This document shows positions 1 to 8,454 of a stretch of 34,383 bases of DNA, one piece after another (the first letter of the stretch is position 1; the number at the start of each line of letters is the position of its first letter). This DNA comes from CAYJRR01 sp964372275 [NCBI: uncultured bacterium] (lineage in GTDB: Bacteria; CAYJRR01): assembly GCA_964372275.1 (NCBI GenBank), contig CAYJRR010000007.1, positions 35,862-70,244 of the forward strand. The letters run 5' to 3'. A program made the position numbers and the translations under genes. Below the pieces are notes generated by a model. It made no database searches. It worked only from the letters and a program-made list of their open reading frames with translations, and was not told where the DNA came from.

Positions 1-3000
1 GTCGGATAGCCGGTCGCTTCGGCGACGACGGCGAGGAGCGCGCCGAGGACGTCGGGCGACGATGCGGGGGGGTGCAGCCGCGGGGGCGACGGCCGGTGCC
101 GCTGCCGCGGGTGCGGTCGCGACGGAGGCCGAGGCGGCGACCGCGACCGCAACCGAGGGATGACCCTGCTGCGAAAGACCGCTCGTAGAAGGGTCATCCC
201 ACGGACGCGGCCTCGGACTCGGACTCGGACTCGGTCGCGACCCCGGTACCGGTCGCGGTTCGGACCGCGGTTCGTCGGTGGCGTGGGGTGCACTTGAGTG
301 ATTGGCGACCGCGCTCGTGGCGTCGGTCAACAGGCCGTGCTGGCCGAGGAGTAGGGCCTGGAAGCTCCGCTGCGCATGGAGCTGCCCCTCGAGGAAGGTC
401 TGGTGGACGCGGGCGGTCTGCTCCTGGAGCTCCTGCAGCGCACGCAGGCTTTCCTGGTTGGCGCGCAGCGCTTCGAGGAGGAGATCGCCGGAGCCGGGCG
501 CGGCCGGGGTCGAAGCCGACGGCGTCGCCGGAGCCGACACCGCAGACGACGTGGGCGGTGCACCGGCGGCGGCCGGGGTCGCGGTCGCGACCGAGGCCGA
601 GGCGGCGGCCGCGACCGCGACCGAAGGAGGACCCTGCTGCGGAAGACCGCTCGTAGAAGGGTCCACCCACGGACTCGGCCCCGGGCTCGGACTCGGTCGC
701 CGTCCCGGTACAGGTCGCGATTCCGGCTGCGATTCCGGCTGCGATTCCGCCCGCGAGATCCCCGCGGACCTCGCGGCGACCGGGACGGCCGGCATCGGCG
801 GCTGCGGGGCTCGGTAGTTGGCGCCGGTGAGCGGCACCACCATCTTCGCGACGCGCGGCGCCTTGGCCCAGGCAGGGAGGGCGCGCGGCGGCGGTTGGGT
901 GCGCTCCCACTCGGTGAGCTCGACGGCGTGTCCGGCGCAGGCGACGCGCGCGAGCGCCTGCGCGAGCTCGAACAGTCCGCCGCGCTTGCCGCCGGCGTCG
1001 ACGGCGATCGCCTCGTACGGCCGGTCGCCGAGGATCGAGCGCACCAGTCCCGTCAGGATCCCGCGCGGTCCGACCTCGACGAACGTCCGGGCGCCGTCGG
1101 CGTAGAGGCGCTCCACCACCTCGACGAACCTCACCGGCTTGGCGAGCTGCTCGGCGAGCAGGTCGCGCGCGGCGTCCGGATCCTCGGGGTAGGGCTCCGC
1201 CGTGCTGTCGGCGATCACCGGGATCCGCCCCGGCGCGAACGACGCGTTTCGCAGGCCCTCGCGGAAGGCGTGCGCGGCGCCGGCGACGAGAGGGCTGTGG
1301 AACGCCGCCCCCACCGGGATGCGGCTGCAACGCATCGTGCGACCCTTGCACGCCGCCTCCGCGCGCGCGATCTCGTCGCGCCGCCCGGAGAGCACCCCCT
1401 GCAGCGGGGCGTTGCGGTTGGCGAGCACCAGGTCGAGCGTCTCCTCGGCGATCAGCCGCTCGATCTCGGTGAGCGGTGCCAACACCGCGAGCATCGTTCC
1501 GCGGTCCTCGCCGTTGCCGGCCATCAGCCTCCCGCGCAGCCGCGAAAGCTGGTCGAGCTCGTCGGCCCCCAGGCGTCCGGCGGCGTGCAGCGCCGTGAGC
1601 TCGCCGTAGCTGTGTCCGGCGACGCGTGCCGGCCGCACGCCGAACCGTTCCAGCACCGCGAGCAGGCCGCGGCTCACGGCGCCGATCGCCGGCTGGGCGA
1701 CGTCGGTGCGGGTCAGCGCCTCCTCCCGGCGCTTCTTCTCCACGGCGTCGAACGTCGGCGGCGGATGGATCGCCGCGGCGATCTCGGAGGCCGATTCGAC
1801 CGCCTCCAGCGCCTCCGGGAAGAGGCACGCGATCTCCCGCAGCATCCCCACCGACTGCGCCCCTTGCCCGGGGAATAGGAAGGCGATCTCACCGCCGGCC
1901 GTGCCGACACCGTAGTGCAGACCGTCCTTCGAGAACGGCTTGCCCGCGGCCAGGCGCTCCCGCGCGGTGGCGGCGAGCGCCTTCCTGTCGTCCCCCGGCT
2001 CGTACACCGCGATCAGGCGATGGCCGTGCGCCGCCGAGAAGGTCTCGCGCGACCGCGCGGCGAAGGCGGTCGCGTCCTCCGCCGCCGCCCACGCGTCGAG
2101 CGCGGAGAGGATCCCCGCGACGTCGGGACCGGAGAACGCGGCGATCTCGACCGCGCCGTCCCACGCCGGTTCCCGGCGCTTCGGGTGGTACTCCTCGAGC
2201 ACCACGTGGAAGTTGCTCCCGCCGAAACCAAAGGAGCTGACCGCCGCGCGCCGCGGATGGTCGGCGGCGGAGATCCAGGGCCTTGCCTCCGTCGACAGGT
2301 AGAACGGCGTCTCGTCGATCTTCATCGCCGGGTTCGGGCTGTCGACCTTGATCGTCGGCGGAAGCACCTTGTGGTCGAGCGCCAGCGCCGCCTTGATCAG
2401 CCCCGCCGCGCCGGCCGCCGCCTTGGTGTGCCCGATCTGCGACTTCACCGAGCCGAGCGCGCACCAGCCGGCGTCGGGCGCGTCCTCCCGGTACACCGTC
2501 GTGAGCGCCTCGAACTCGGCCGCGTCTCCGGCCTTGGTCCCCGTCCCGTGCCCTTCGAGGAGTCCGATCGTCCGCGGCCGCACCCCCGCCGCCTGGTAGG
2601 CGGCCCGGAGGGCGCGCGCCTGCCCCGCCGGAACCGGCGCGTAGATGCTCTTCGCCCGTCCGTCGCTGGAGGTTCCGATCCCGCGGATCACCGCGCGGAT
2701 CCGATCGCCGTCCTTCTGCGCGTCGGAAAGCCGCTTCAGGACGACGAGCCCGATCCCCTCGCCGAGGATCGTTCCGTCGGCGCGGTCGGAGAAGGGCCGC
2801 GCATCGCCGGTCGGCGACAACGCCGGCGTCTTGCTGAAGCACATGTGCATGAAGATGTCGTTGAGCGTGTCGGCACCGCCGGTGAGCACCAGGTCGGTCC
2901 GCCCCGCGCGCAGCTCGAGGATCGCCAGGTGGATCGCGCCCAGCGAGCTCGCGCACGCCGCGTCGATGACGCAGTTTGTCCCACCGAAGTCGAGGCGGTT

Positions 3001-5325
3001 GGCGATGCGCCCCGCGACGACGTTCCCCAACAGACCGGGGAACGAGTTCTCCTGCCAGCCTACGTACGCCCGCGCGATCCGCTGCACGACCTCCTCGGCC
3101 GTCGCCTCGTCGACCCCGGACTCCTTGAGCGCGCGCCGCCAATGCGGGTGCCCGAGGCGGGCGCCGAGCGAGATCACCAGCTCCTGCGTCCCGGTCACGC
3201 CGAGCAGCACGCTGGCGCGCGAGCGGTCCCAGGTGACCCCTTCGCCGTACCCCGCGTCCTCCATCGCCATGCGCGCGACGACGAGCGAGAGCAGCTGCGC
3301 GGTGTCGGTCGCCTCGAGGATCGCCGGCGGAATCCCGAACTCGGTCGGATCGAACTTCTGTGCGGAGAGGAACGCGCCGCGCCGGACGTAGGTCTTGTCG
3401 GGCGCCTTGGGATCCGGGTCGAAGTAGTCGGCGATCGACCAGTGCGTCGGCGGCACCTCGCCCACGGCATCGAGCCCGGTGCGCAGCAGCCGCCAGAAGG
3501 AGCGCAGGTCGTCCGCTTTCGGGAAGATCGCCCCCATCCCCACGATCGCGATCGGTTCCTCCGTCTCCGACCGAACCGATCCGATCCGGTCGGAACCGGC
3601 ATCGGAACCGATTGGATCGGTACCCGTTGCCGTTACCGATACCGACTCCGATCGGATCGGTTCGCCGGTAGCGGGTTCATCGGCTGGCGGTCCGGATTCC
3701 AGCGCCGCCAGGGCCGCCTCGTCGAGCGGCTCGAACCGCTCCGCGTCGGGGGGGACGGCGATCCCCTGGCTGCGCAGCGCGGCCACCCGCGCCAGCACCG
3801 CGGCGCCGGCCATCAGGTTCTTGGCGATCGGTACGACGCGGCGCGCCTCCCACGGCTCGAGCCACGATCCCTTCACCCAGTCGTTGAACGCCCCCATCGC
3901 CGGGCCGCACCAGACCTGGTAGTCGAGACGGCGGTCGGGCACCCCGTCGTTGGCCCAGTTCGACGACCGCCCGAGGTAGGAGCGGAAGACGAGCGCCATC
4001 TTGTGCTTGGGGTCGCGCAGCGCCTTCTCGATCTGCCGCGGATCGCGCTCGGCGAAGAAGGAGCGGCAGCCCTCCCACGCCTCGTCGATCGAGGTGCGCA
4101 GGAACTTCTGCTCCAGCTCCGTGCGCGCCGCCTCCGGAAGCGACTCGAGGGAGTCGTAGGCGCGGTACCACTCGTAGAGCTTCGCCGCGCGCACCGGGAA
4201 GAGGGTCCCCTTGGAGAGGACCTGCACCTTCACCCCCATCTCGAACATGTCGGCGGCCGGCGCCATCGCCACGTCGGTCGGCCCCGCCTGCGCCAGCATC
4301 TGCCGCACCAGGTCGGAGGTCCCGGCCTCGCGCGTCGCCTGGTTGACGCTGCCGGTCAGGACGTAGGCCGCCCCCATGGCGAACGCCGCCGCCGTCGACG
4401 CGGGGGTCGCGATCCCGCCGCCGGCACCGATCCGCGGGCGCGTGGCGTACCGCCGCTCGTCCTGGATCTCGTCGCGCAGCTTCTGGAGGGCCGGCAGCAA
4501 CAGCACGAGCGGACGGTTGTCGGTGTGCCCGCCGGAGTCGGCTTCGGCGGAGAGGTCGTCCGCCATCGGGATCGTCTCGGCGAGACGGGCCTGCTCCTCG
4601 GTGATCGCCCCGGCCTCGACGAGCTGGCGCAGGAACCGCTCCGGTGGCGGGGAGAGGAACTTGCGCGCCACCTCGACGCGCGACACCTTGGCCATCACCC
4701 GGTTCGGCGCGACGACGAAGCCGTCCGTTCCGCGGTGGATGCCCGTCACCCGGTAGCGGACGATCGGCAGCGTCAGGTCGAGGTAGGCCGACGCGCTCAC
4801 CAGCCGCAGTCCCTTCGCCAGGTAGAGCGCGACGATCGCCTCCTCCAGGCGGGGATCGTCGGGGCTGTGGATCAGGTTCGCGCCGAACGGGAGACCGCCC
4901 AGCGACGACTGGAGGCGATCGATCGCCTGCTCGACCCGCGCCGGAGAGAGGCCGGCCGCTCCGAAAAACCCGAGCAGGCCCGCCCGCGCGGCCGCTTCGA
5001 CCATCTCCTCCGAGGCGATGCCGTTCGCCATCTCGCCGGCGACGTAGGCGTACCGCACGCCGTGCGCCGCCCGGAACGCCGGGTCGCCCAGCTCGGTCGG
5101 ACGGAGCGGTGGCACGTGCGCCAGGAGCGTGCGGCCTCCGTCACGCGGGGCGACGCCGAGCGTGGCGCGGCCGCCGGTCGCGACCGCCGGCCGCCCGTTG
5201 CCGTCGACGACGTAGACCGGGTGGTGGAGGCGTCGCAGCGATTCGCGCCAACCCGCCGCGTCGGCGCGCGTTTGGGTGCCGTTCCACGATCCTTGACCCC
5301 CACGGGCGCCCACGTCCGCTCGCAT
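1..5325 (-). CDS. Pfa-type polyunsaturated fatty acid/polyketide synthase, fused ER-KS-AT-linker-(ACP), 3' end outside window
   Basis: Large cytoplasmic multienzyme of the PUFA/secondary-lipid synthase class. Residues 1 to about 550 are a PfaD-type FMN enoyl reductase (GGHTDNRPL, TGSVNQATREAGTSD, DYQVWCGPAMGAFN). A low-complexity linker leads to a ketosynthase from about residue 588 (EEPIAIVGMG), with catalytic Cys791 in DAACASS (codon 2953-2955) and the two histidines in EGHGTGT and KSQIGHTKAA. A malonyl-type acyltransferase follows (PGQGAQ, then GHSYGE at 1600-1617). Next come a Pro/Ala linker, a coiled coil like the pre-ACP segment of PfaA (HQTFLEGQ, about 300-490), a second linker and the start of an ACP (LLAVVAEATGYP). 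The ACP is one base out of frame with the rest after the G7 run at 66-72. The ATG at 5325 follows a good AGGAGG. PfaD is usually a separate protein, so the fusion is unusual. The product cannot be told without the missing domains. Confidence 0.9.
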   Translation of the reverse strand, partial: MRADVGARGGQGSWNGTQTRADAAGWRESLRRLHHPVYVVDGNGRPAVATGGRATLGVAPRDGGRTLLAHVPPLRPTELGDPAFRAAHGVRYAYVAGEMANGIASEEMVEAAARAGLLGFFGAAGLSPARVEQAIDRLQSSLGGLPFGANLIHSPDDPRLEEAIVALYLAKGLRLVSASAYLDLTLPIVRYRVTGIHRGTDGFVVAPNRVMAKVSRVEVARKFLSPPPERFLRQLVEAGAITEEQARLAETIPMADDLSAEADSGGHTDNRPLVLLLPALQKLRDEIQDERRYATRPRIGAGGGIATPASTAAAFAMGAAYVLTGSVNQATREAGTSDLVRQMLAQAGPTDVAMAPAADMFEMGVKVQVLSKGTLFPVRAAKLYEWYRAYDSLESLPEAARTELEQKFLRTSIDEAWEGCRSFFAERDPRQIEKALRDPKHKMALVFRSYLGRSSNWANDGVPDRRLDYQVWCGPAMGAFNDWVKGSWLEPWEARRVVPIAKNLMAGAAVLARVAALRSQGIAVPPDAERFEPLDEAALAALESGPPADEPATGEPIRSESVSVTATGTDPIGSDAGSDRIGSVRSETEEPIAIVGMGAIFPKADDLRSFWRLLRTGLDAVGEVPPTHWSIADYFDPDPKAPDKTYVRRGAFLSAQKFDPTEFGIPPAILEATDTAQLLSLVVARMAMEDAGYGEGVTWDRSRASVLLGVTGTQELVISLGARLGHPHWRRALKESGVDEATAEEVVQRIARAYVGWQENSFPGLLGNVVAGRIANRLDFGGTNCVIDAACASSLGAIHLAILELRAGRTDLVLTGGADTLNDIFMHMCFSKTPALSPTGDARPFSDRADGTILGEGIGLVVLKRLSDAQKDGDRIRAVIRGIGTSSDGRAKSIYAPVPAGQARALRAAYQAAGVRPRTIGLLEGHGTGTKAGDAAEFEALTTVYREDAPDAGWCALGSVKSQIGHTKAAAGAAGLIKAALALDHKVLPPTIKVDSPNPAMKIDETPFYLSTEARPWISAADHPRRAAVSSFGFGGSNFHVVLEEYHPKRREPAWDGAVEIAAFSGPDVAGILSALDAWAAAEDATAFAARSRETFSAAHGHRLIAVYEPGDDRKALAATARERLAAGKPFSKDGLHYGVGTAGGEIAFLFPGQGAQSVGMLREIACLFPEALEAVESASEIAAAIHPPPTFDAVEKKRREEALTRTDVAQPAIGAVSRGLLAVLERFGVRPARVAGHSYGELTALHAAGRLGADELDQLSRLRGRLMAGNGEDRGTMLAVLAPLTEIERLIAEETLDLVLANRNAPLQGVLSGRRDEIARAEAACKGRTMRCSRIPVGAAFHSPLVAGAAHAFREGLRNASFAPGRIPVIADSTAEPYPEDPDAARDLLAEQLAKPVRFVEVVERLYADGARTFVEVGPRGILTGLVRSILGDRPYEAIAVDAGGKRGGLFELAQALARVACAGHAVELTEWERTQPPPRALPAWAKAPRVAKMVVPLTGANYRAPQPPMPAVPVAARSAGISRAESQPESQPESRPVPGRRPSPSPGPSPWVDPSTSGLPQQGPPSVAVAAAASASVATATPAAAGAPPTSSAVSAPATPSASTPAAPGSGDLLLEALRANQESLRALQELQEQTARVHQTFLEGQLHAQRSFQALLLGQHGLLTDATSAVANHSSAPHATDEPRSEPRPVPGSRPSPSPSPRPRPWDDPSTSGLSQQGHPSVAVAVAASASVATAPAAAAPAVAPAAAPPRIVARRPRRAPRRRRRSDRLSD
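66..72 (-). other. Homopolymer C7 (minus strand) where the synthase reading frame breaks
   Basis: Upstream (minus strand) the Ala/Pro linker reads cleanly in the ketosynthase/acyltransferase frame. Immediately after this run of seven C that frame turns into an Arg-rich nonsense stretch, while the frame shifted by one base reads SPDVLGALLAVVAEATGYP, which matches the start of a Pfa-type acyl carrier protein. With six C the whole protein would be in frame. This is either a base-calling/assembly indel or a real frameshift. Confidence 0.7.
115..262. repeat. Direct repeat, copy A (second linker of the synthase)
   Basis: About 150 bases closely similar to 577-732 and in the same orientation, for example the shared ccgctcgtagaagggtc. 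It encodes a Pro/Ser-rich segment (RPSPSPSP, DPSTSGLSQQG, then an Ala/Val-rich run) between the coiled coil and the ACP. It looks like an intragenic duplication of a flexible inter-domain linker. More copies may flank further ACPs beyond the left edge. Confidence 0.75.
577..732. repeat. Direct repeat, copy B (first linker of the synthase)
   Basis: Counterpart of the repeat at 115-262. It encodes RPSPSPGPSPW, DPSTSGLPQQG and an Ala/Val-rich run between the acyltransferase and the coiled coil. The two copies are in the same reading frame and differ mainly by substitutions and a few in-frame length changes. Confidence 0.75.
3572..3664. repeat. Inverted repeat within simple-sequence linker DNA between ER and KS
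   Basis: The segment at about 3555-3680 is built largely from words such as ccgat, atcggt and ggtcgg. It contains a perfect 15-base inverted repeat (3572-3586 with 3650-3664, 63 bases apart). It encodes a Ser/Thr/Asp/Gly linker between the reductase and the ketosynthase. The simple composition suggests growth by slippage. A cruciform or an mRNA hairpin is possible but not shown. Confidence 0.6.
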
Positions 5326-5668
5326 CGAACCGACCTCCTAGCTCCTTCGAGAAACGGCGCTTTTAGCATCCCGGGACGCCGGCCGACAACGTTCGTCTGC
5401 CGCGGCGGCGGTCCGCACGGAATCCACGCACAGGTGCGGAAGAACTTCTGTAAGGCGCTGAAAAACTATGAGCTTTCCGACGCGTCAGGGGTGGACGGAG
5501 TGTGGATCGTCGGGGCTCGACCGTTCGGAACGGGGCGTGGCTGTGGATCGTCTCGCCGACGCCAGGCCGGCGGCGACGGCTCTCCCCCAAGCCTTCTCCG
5601 CACGGCTTGCGTCCGTGGTGAAGCCCCTCACAGGAGCGACAGAGGAGCTCTTTCCAAGGGGACACACG
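5326..5668. promoter_or_regulatory. Divergent intergenic region between the synthase and the outer-membrane protein gene
   Basis: These 343 bases separate two divergent starts and should hold both promoters, though no clear -35/-10 pair stands out. Visible elements are the AGGAGG of the synthase just after 5325, a 13-base palindrome ccgttcggaacgg at 5521-5533, an 11-base direct repeat tgtggatcgtc at 5501-5511 and 5542-5552, and a short inverted repeat caagcc/ggcttg at 5588-5609. The palindrome is the best operator candidate. No convincing gene is seen here. Confidence 0.4.
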
Positions 5669-6310
5669 ATGAAACGCAGGGGAGCCATCGGAATCGCGGC
5701 GCTGGTCTTCGGGATCCTCCCGTGGAGCGCGTTCGCGCAGGAGCAGCCGGAGATTCAGGTCGAGATCGAGGAGCCGACCGAGCCGAGGATCGTCTTCGAG
5801 GCGGGAGGGGGCGTCTTGACCTACACCCAAGGACTCGACGCGGTGACCGAGGCGGGGGGCGCATGGAACGTGCGCGGCACCTGGCGGATCGCCGAGCCGT
5901 TCGCGATCGAGGCCTCCTACCTCGGCGGCGTGAACGACCTCGAGACCCTGGCCGGCGAGGAGGCGGTGCTGATGACCAACGCGGGCGACCTGATGGTCCG
6001 CGCCGAGCTGCCGGTCACCTTCCCGCAGGGCCAGGACATCAAGGTTTCGCCGTTCGTCGCGGCGGGGATCGGCTTCGAGAACCACCGGATCGCGGGACCG
6101 GACCGTGAGCAGGTCGCCGACCGGTACACCGATTCGAACGACCTCGCGATCCCGGCGGCGATCGGGGTGCAGGCCTACGTCGGCGATCGGTTGACCGTCA
6201 GCGCGCGCGGGACCTACCGGTTCATCCCGGACGACGACGTGAGGGTCGACGATCCGAACCGCACCGCGCAGTCGTTCGCCGCCACCGGCAACCTCGGCGT
6301 CACCTTTTGA
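5669..6310 (+). CDS. Outer-membrane beta-barrel protein
   Basis: 213 residues. A Sec signal peptide (MKRRGAIGIAALVFGILP...AFA) is followed by a short acidic segment (QVEIEEPTEP) and then alternating strands typical of an eight-stranded OmpA/OmpW-like barrel (FEAGGGVLTYTQ, AWNVRGTWRI, FAIEASYLGG, VSPFVAAGIGFE, LTVSARGTYRF). The final residue is Phe (NLGVTF), the usual barrel-assembly signal. The ATG at 5669 is preceded by AAGGGG at a good distance; an in-frame upstream start at 5468 would put sequence in front of the signal peptide and is unlikely. It is divergent from the lipid synthase and overlaps the end of the convergent ATP-grasp gene by 11 bases. The function is unknown beyond the fold. 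Confidence 0.85.
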   Translation: MKRRGAIGIAALVFGILPWSAFAQEQPEIQVEIEEPTEPRIVFEAGGGVLTYTQGLDAVTEAGGAWNVRGTWRIAEPFAIEASYLGGVNDLETLAGEEAVLMTNAGDLMVRAELPVTFPQGQDIKVSPFVAAGIGFENHRIAGPDREQVADRYTDSNDLAIPAAIGVQAYVGDRLTVSARGTYRFIPDDDVRVDDPNRTAQSFAATGNLGVTF

Positions 6311-7670
6311 CGAACAGGGCGGCCAGCCCGCCGCCGCGGCTGACGTTCACGATCGGCCGCAGGCAGGCACGCCCGAGGATCCCGCCGCCGAACGGCTGGC
6401 TGATGACGCCGAAGGTGACGTAGTGCGGCTCCGCGTCGCCGCGCACCCGTGGCAGCGGGAAGGAGAGCTTGGCGCCGGGATGGAACCGCTGCACCACCCA
6501 GCGGTTCGTCTCGCGCAGCGCGCGATCGACCGCGCGCGACCAGCGCCGCGCGTCGAGGAGCGGCCCCAGTGTCACCCCTTCGCCGCCGCAGGAGAGGTTC
6601 GGTTTGAGCACCAGCCGGCGCCGGTTCGCGCGGGTGAACGCGACCAGGTCGACCTCGGCGCCGTCCGGGCCTTCGGTGCGCGTCTCGCGCAAGAGGCGGG
6701 TCCAGAGGAGGTGCCGTGTCAGGATCCGGCGGTCGCCGGGGTCGATGAAGCGCCGCGTGCGCGCCGAGGTCAGGACCTCCCAGACGCTTTTCTGGTCGAA
6801 GTCGCCGGCGATCCCCGAGACGACGACGTTGCGGCGGAACGCCTCGCGCACCGCGTCGAGCCGGTGCCCCTCGGCCTCCAGGTCGATGAAGTCGGCGAGC
6901 TCCATGTTGCGGTAGAGGAGATCGACCGGGTTCCCGTCCAGCCGGAAACGGCCCCCCCGGACGGCGAGCGCTCGCGGATCGCCGATCGTGCAGCGAAGCC
7001 CCTTGGCCCGCAGGTAGGCGGCGAGCGAGGGCATCTCGGTGATCCCCAGGTCCCATTCGCGGTTCTCGAGGATCCCGATCGAGCGGGGTGGCGCGAGCCC
7101 GATCGAGTCGGCGTGGGCGAGGAGCGTGCGCTCGGTCAGGGCGCACGGATCCGGAAGCGGCTCGAACCCGCGACAGAGATCCCGGTGCGCGGAGAGCACC
7201 AGCTCGTCGAGCACGCGCGCCGACTCGGCGGCGTAGAACTGCCCGCCGATGGCGCAGCCGTTGGTTTCGAAGGCGACGGTCGCCTTCGGGTCGGCCGGCG
7301 CGTCCAAGTCGTTGCGGCTGACCACCGATTGGCGGCCCTCGTGCTCGTCCCGCCAGACGTCCTCGATCCACCGCCGTTCGGGCTCCGGGAACACGAGCAC
7401 CTCGCGGATCTCCGGATGTCTCGCGTAGAGCCCCGGCATCCGGCGGACCGGTCTCTTGATCGCCTCGCTCAAGGTCGTCAGCCGTTCCACGTGCCCCGGC
7501 CGCAGGGCCAGGGGGGCGGGCATCAGGTCGATCGCCTTCTTCTCGCCGTCGCCGACGTCGACGTGGACTCCGCGCGCGAAGCAGGCGGCCTTGAGCCTGG
7601 AGATCAGCCGTTCGCGCCGGACGGACCGTTCGATGCGGGTGCGTAGCGTGGGGTCGAGCATGAGGTTCAT
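6300..7670 (-). CDS. Circularly permuted ATP-grasp-like protein
   Basis: 456 residues, no signal peptide. The C-terminal third carries motifs of the circularly permuted ATP-grasp group related to glutathionylspermidine synthase-like amidoligases: LKPNLSCGGEGVTLG (nucleotide-binding Lys and Gly-rich loop), then WVVQRFHPG. Before this are FETNGCAIGG and LLYRNMELADFIDLE, which fit the permuted N-terminal part. Such proteins join a carboxylate to an amine using ATP; the substrate cannot be read from sequence. The ATG at 7670 overlaps the TGA of the preceding metallopeptidase gene (ATGA), so translation is probably coupled. It is the last gene of a four-gene operon and ends 11 bases inside the convergent barrel-protein gene. 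The domain call is fairly firm; the role is inferred. Confidence 0.75.
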   Translation of the reverse strand: MNLMLDPTLRTRIERSVRRERLISRLKAACFARGVHVDVGDGEKKAIDLMPAPLALRPGHVERLTTLSEAIKRPVRRMPGLYARHPEIREVLVFPEPERRWIEDVWRDEHEGRQSVVSRNDLDAPADPKATVAFETNGCAIGGQFYAAESARVLDELVLSAHRDLCRGFEPLPDPCALTERTLLAHADSIGLAPPRSIGILENREWDLGITEMPSLAAYLRAKGLRCTIGDPRALAVRGGRFRLDGNPVDLLYRNMELADFIDLEAEGHRLDAVREAFRRNVVVSGIAGDFDQKSVWEVLTSARTRRFIDPGDRRILTRHLLWTRLLRETRTEGPDGAEVDLVAFTRANRRRLVLKPNLSCGGEGVTLGPLLDARRWSRAVDRALRETNRWVVQRFHPGAKLSFPLPRVRGDAEPHYVTFGVISQPFGGGILGRACLRPIVNVSRGGGLAALFVKR

Positions 7671-8437
7671 CCGACCGGGGTGTCGGGAAGGAGGTTGTAG
7701 TTGGTGCCGCGGACCACGCTCTCCATCCAGTCGGCGACGGTGGCGCGCACGCGGTCGACCGGCACGTCGAACGGCGTCCACTTGAGGCGCGGCCGGACCG
7801 GACCGCGGAGCGCCACCACCTCCTCCACGTAGGCGAGCTTCTCCAGCACGCGCGGCGAGCCGGCGAAGTCCCTCCGCCAGCGGTGACGACGCTCGAGCCA
7901 GTGCTCGAAGCAGACGGCGAAGTCCTCGTCGGGGTGGCGCGTCGCGTAGAGCAGGATCACCTCGCCTCGCTCCAGGCGGTTCCGGCCCGCGGCGTTCGGC
8001 CGCCAGATCTCGGGGTAGGAGTTGAAGAAGTGCCCCTTCACCCCGAACAGGCGGCGGAAGCGCTCGGTGCGATAGAGGTGGTGCGCGTAGCAGAAGGCGT
8101 GACCCACCTCGTGTCGCAACGTCCGGAGGATGCGCCTGCGATCGCGGGTGCGGATCCCGGCCCGCTTGGCGAGCCGCTGCGCGAAGGGGAAGCCGTCCGT
8201 CCACAGCAGTCCGATGGTGGCCGAGCCGGTGATGCAGCCGTACTCCGTCGAGAGATAGAAGCGCGGCCGGAGGGCGATCCCGGCGGCGGCCAGCTCGCGG
8301 TAGAGACGCTTCACCAGCGGCGCGAATCGCGACCGGTCGAACCGGAGATTCAGGTCGCACACCCGGGCGCGAAGCACCCGCTCGGCCGCCGGGACGCGGA
8401 TCGAAAAGGTCGCGCGCCGCTTCACCGCCCTCATCAT
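7667..8437 (-). CDS. Putative HExxH zinc metallopeptidase, cytoplasmic
   Basis: 256 residues. It contains LRHEVGHAFCYAHHLY, an HExxH zinc site, and further on ATRHPDEDFAVCFEHWLE, resembling the downstream acidic motif (HP.EDF/W..) of the putative zinc-binding metallopeptidases that supplies the third ligand. No signal peptide is visible, so it probably acts in the cytosol. The start is one of two adjacent ATG codons at 8437 and 8434; the ribosome site is weak (TAGGCGG). It begins 17 bases after the SmpA-like gene and shares ATGA with the ATP-grasp gene. The pairing suggests that both act on the same peptide or amide-linked substrate, one cutting and one joining; this is inference. Confidence 0.75.
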   Translation of the reverse strand: MMRAVKRRATFSIRVPAAERVLRARVCDLNLRFDRSRFAPLVKRLYRELAAAGIALRPRFYLSTEYGCITGSATIGLLWTDGFPFAQRLAKRAGIRTRDRRRILRTLRHEVGHAFCYAHHLYRTERFRRLFGVKGHFFNSYPEIWRPNAAGRNRLERGEVILLYATRHPDEDFAVCFEHWLERRHRWRRDFAGSPRVLEKLAYVEEVVALRGPVRPRLKWTPFDVPVDRVRATVADWMESVVRGTNYNLLPDTPVG

Positions 8438-8454
8438 ACCGCGCGCGAGGCCGC

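Noticed and set aside
100-740. Repetitive sequence as a CRISPR or tandem-repeat array
   Set aside because: The repeats are in-frame coding linkers of the synthase, only two copies, with no regular spacers.
5501-5552. Two tgtggatcgtc repeats as DnaA boxes or an origin
   Set aside because: They differ from the DnaA consensus at the end (TGTGGATAA), there are only two, and no dnaA/dnaN or AT-rich unwinding region is near.
1915-6108. Very long plus-strand reading frame (1397 codons) opposite the synthase and across the barrel-protein gene
   Set aside because: Its translation is Arg/Pro/Gly-rich without domains, and it spans two real genes in other frames; it is a GC-rich shadow.
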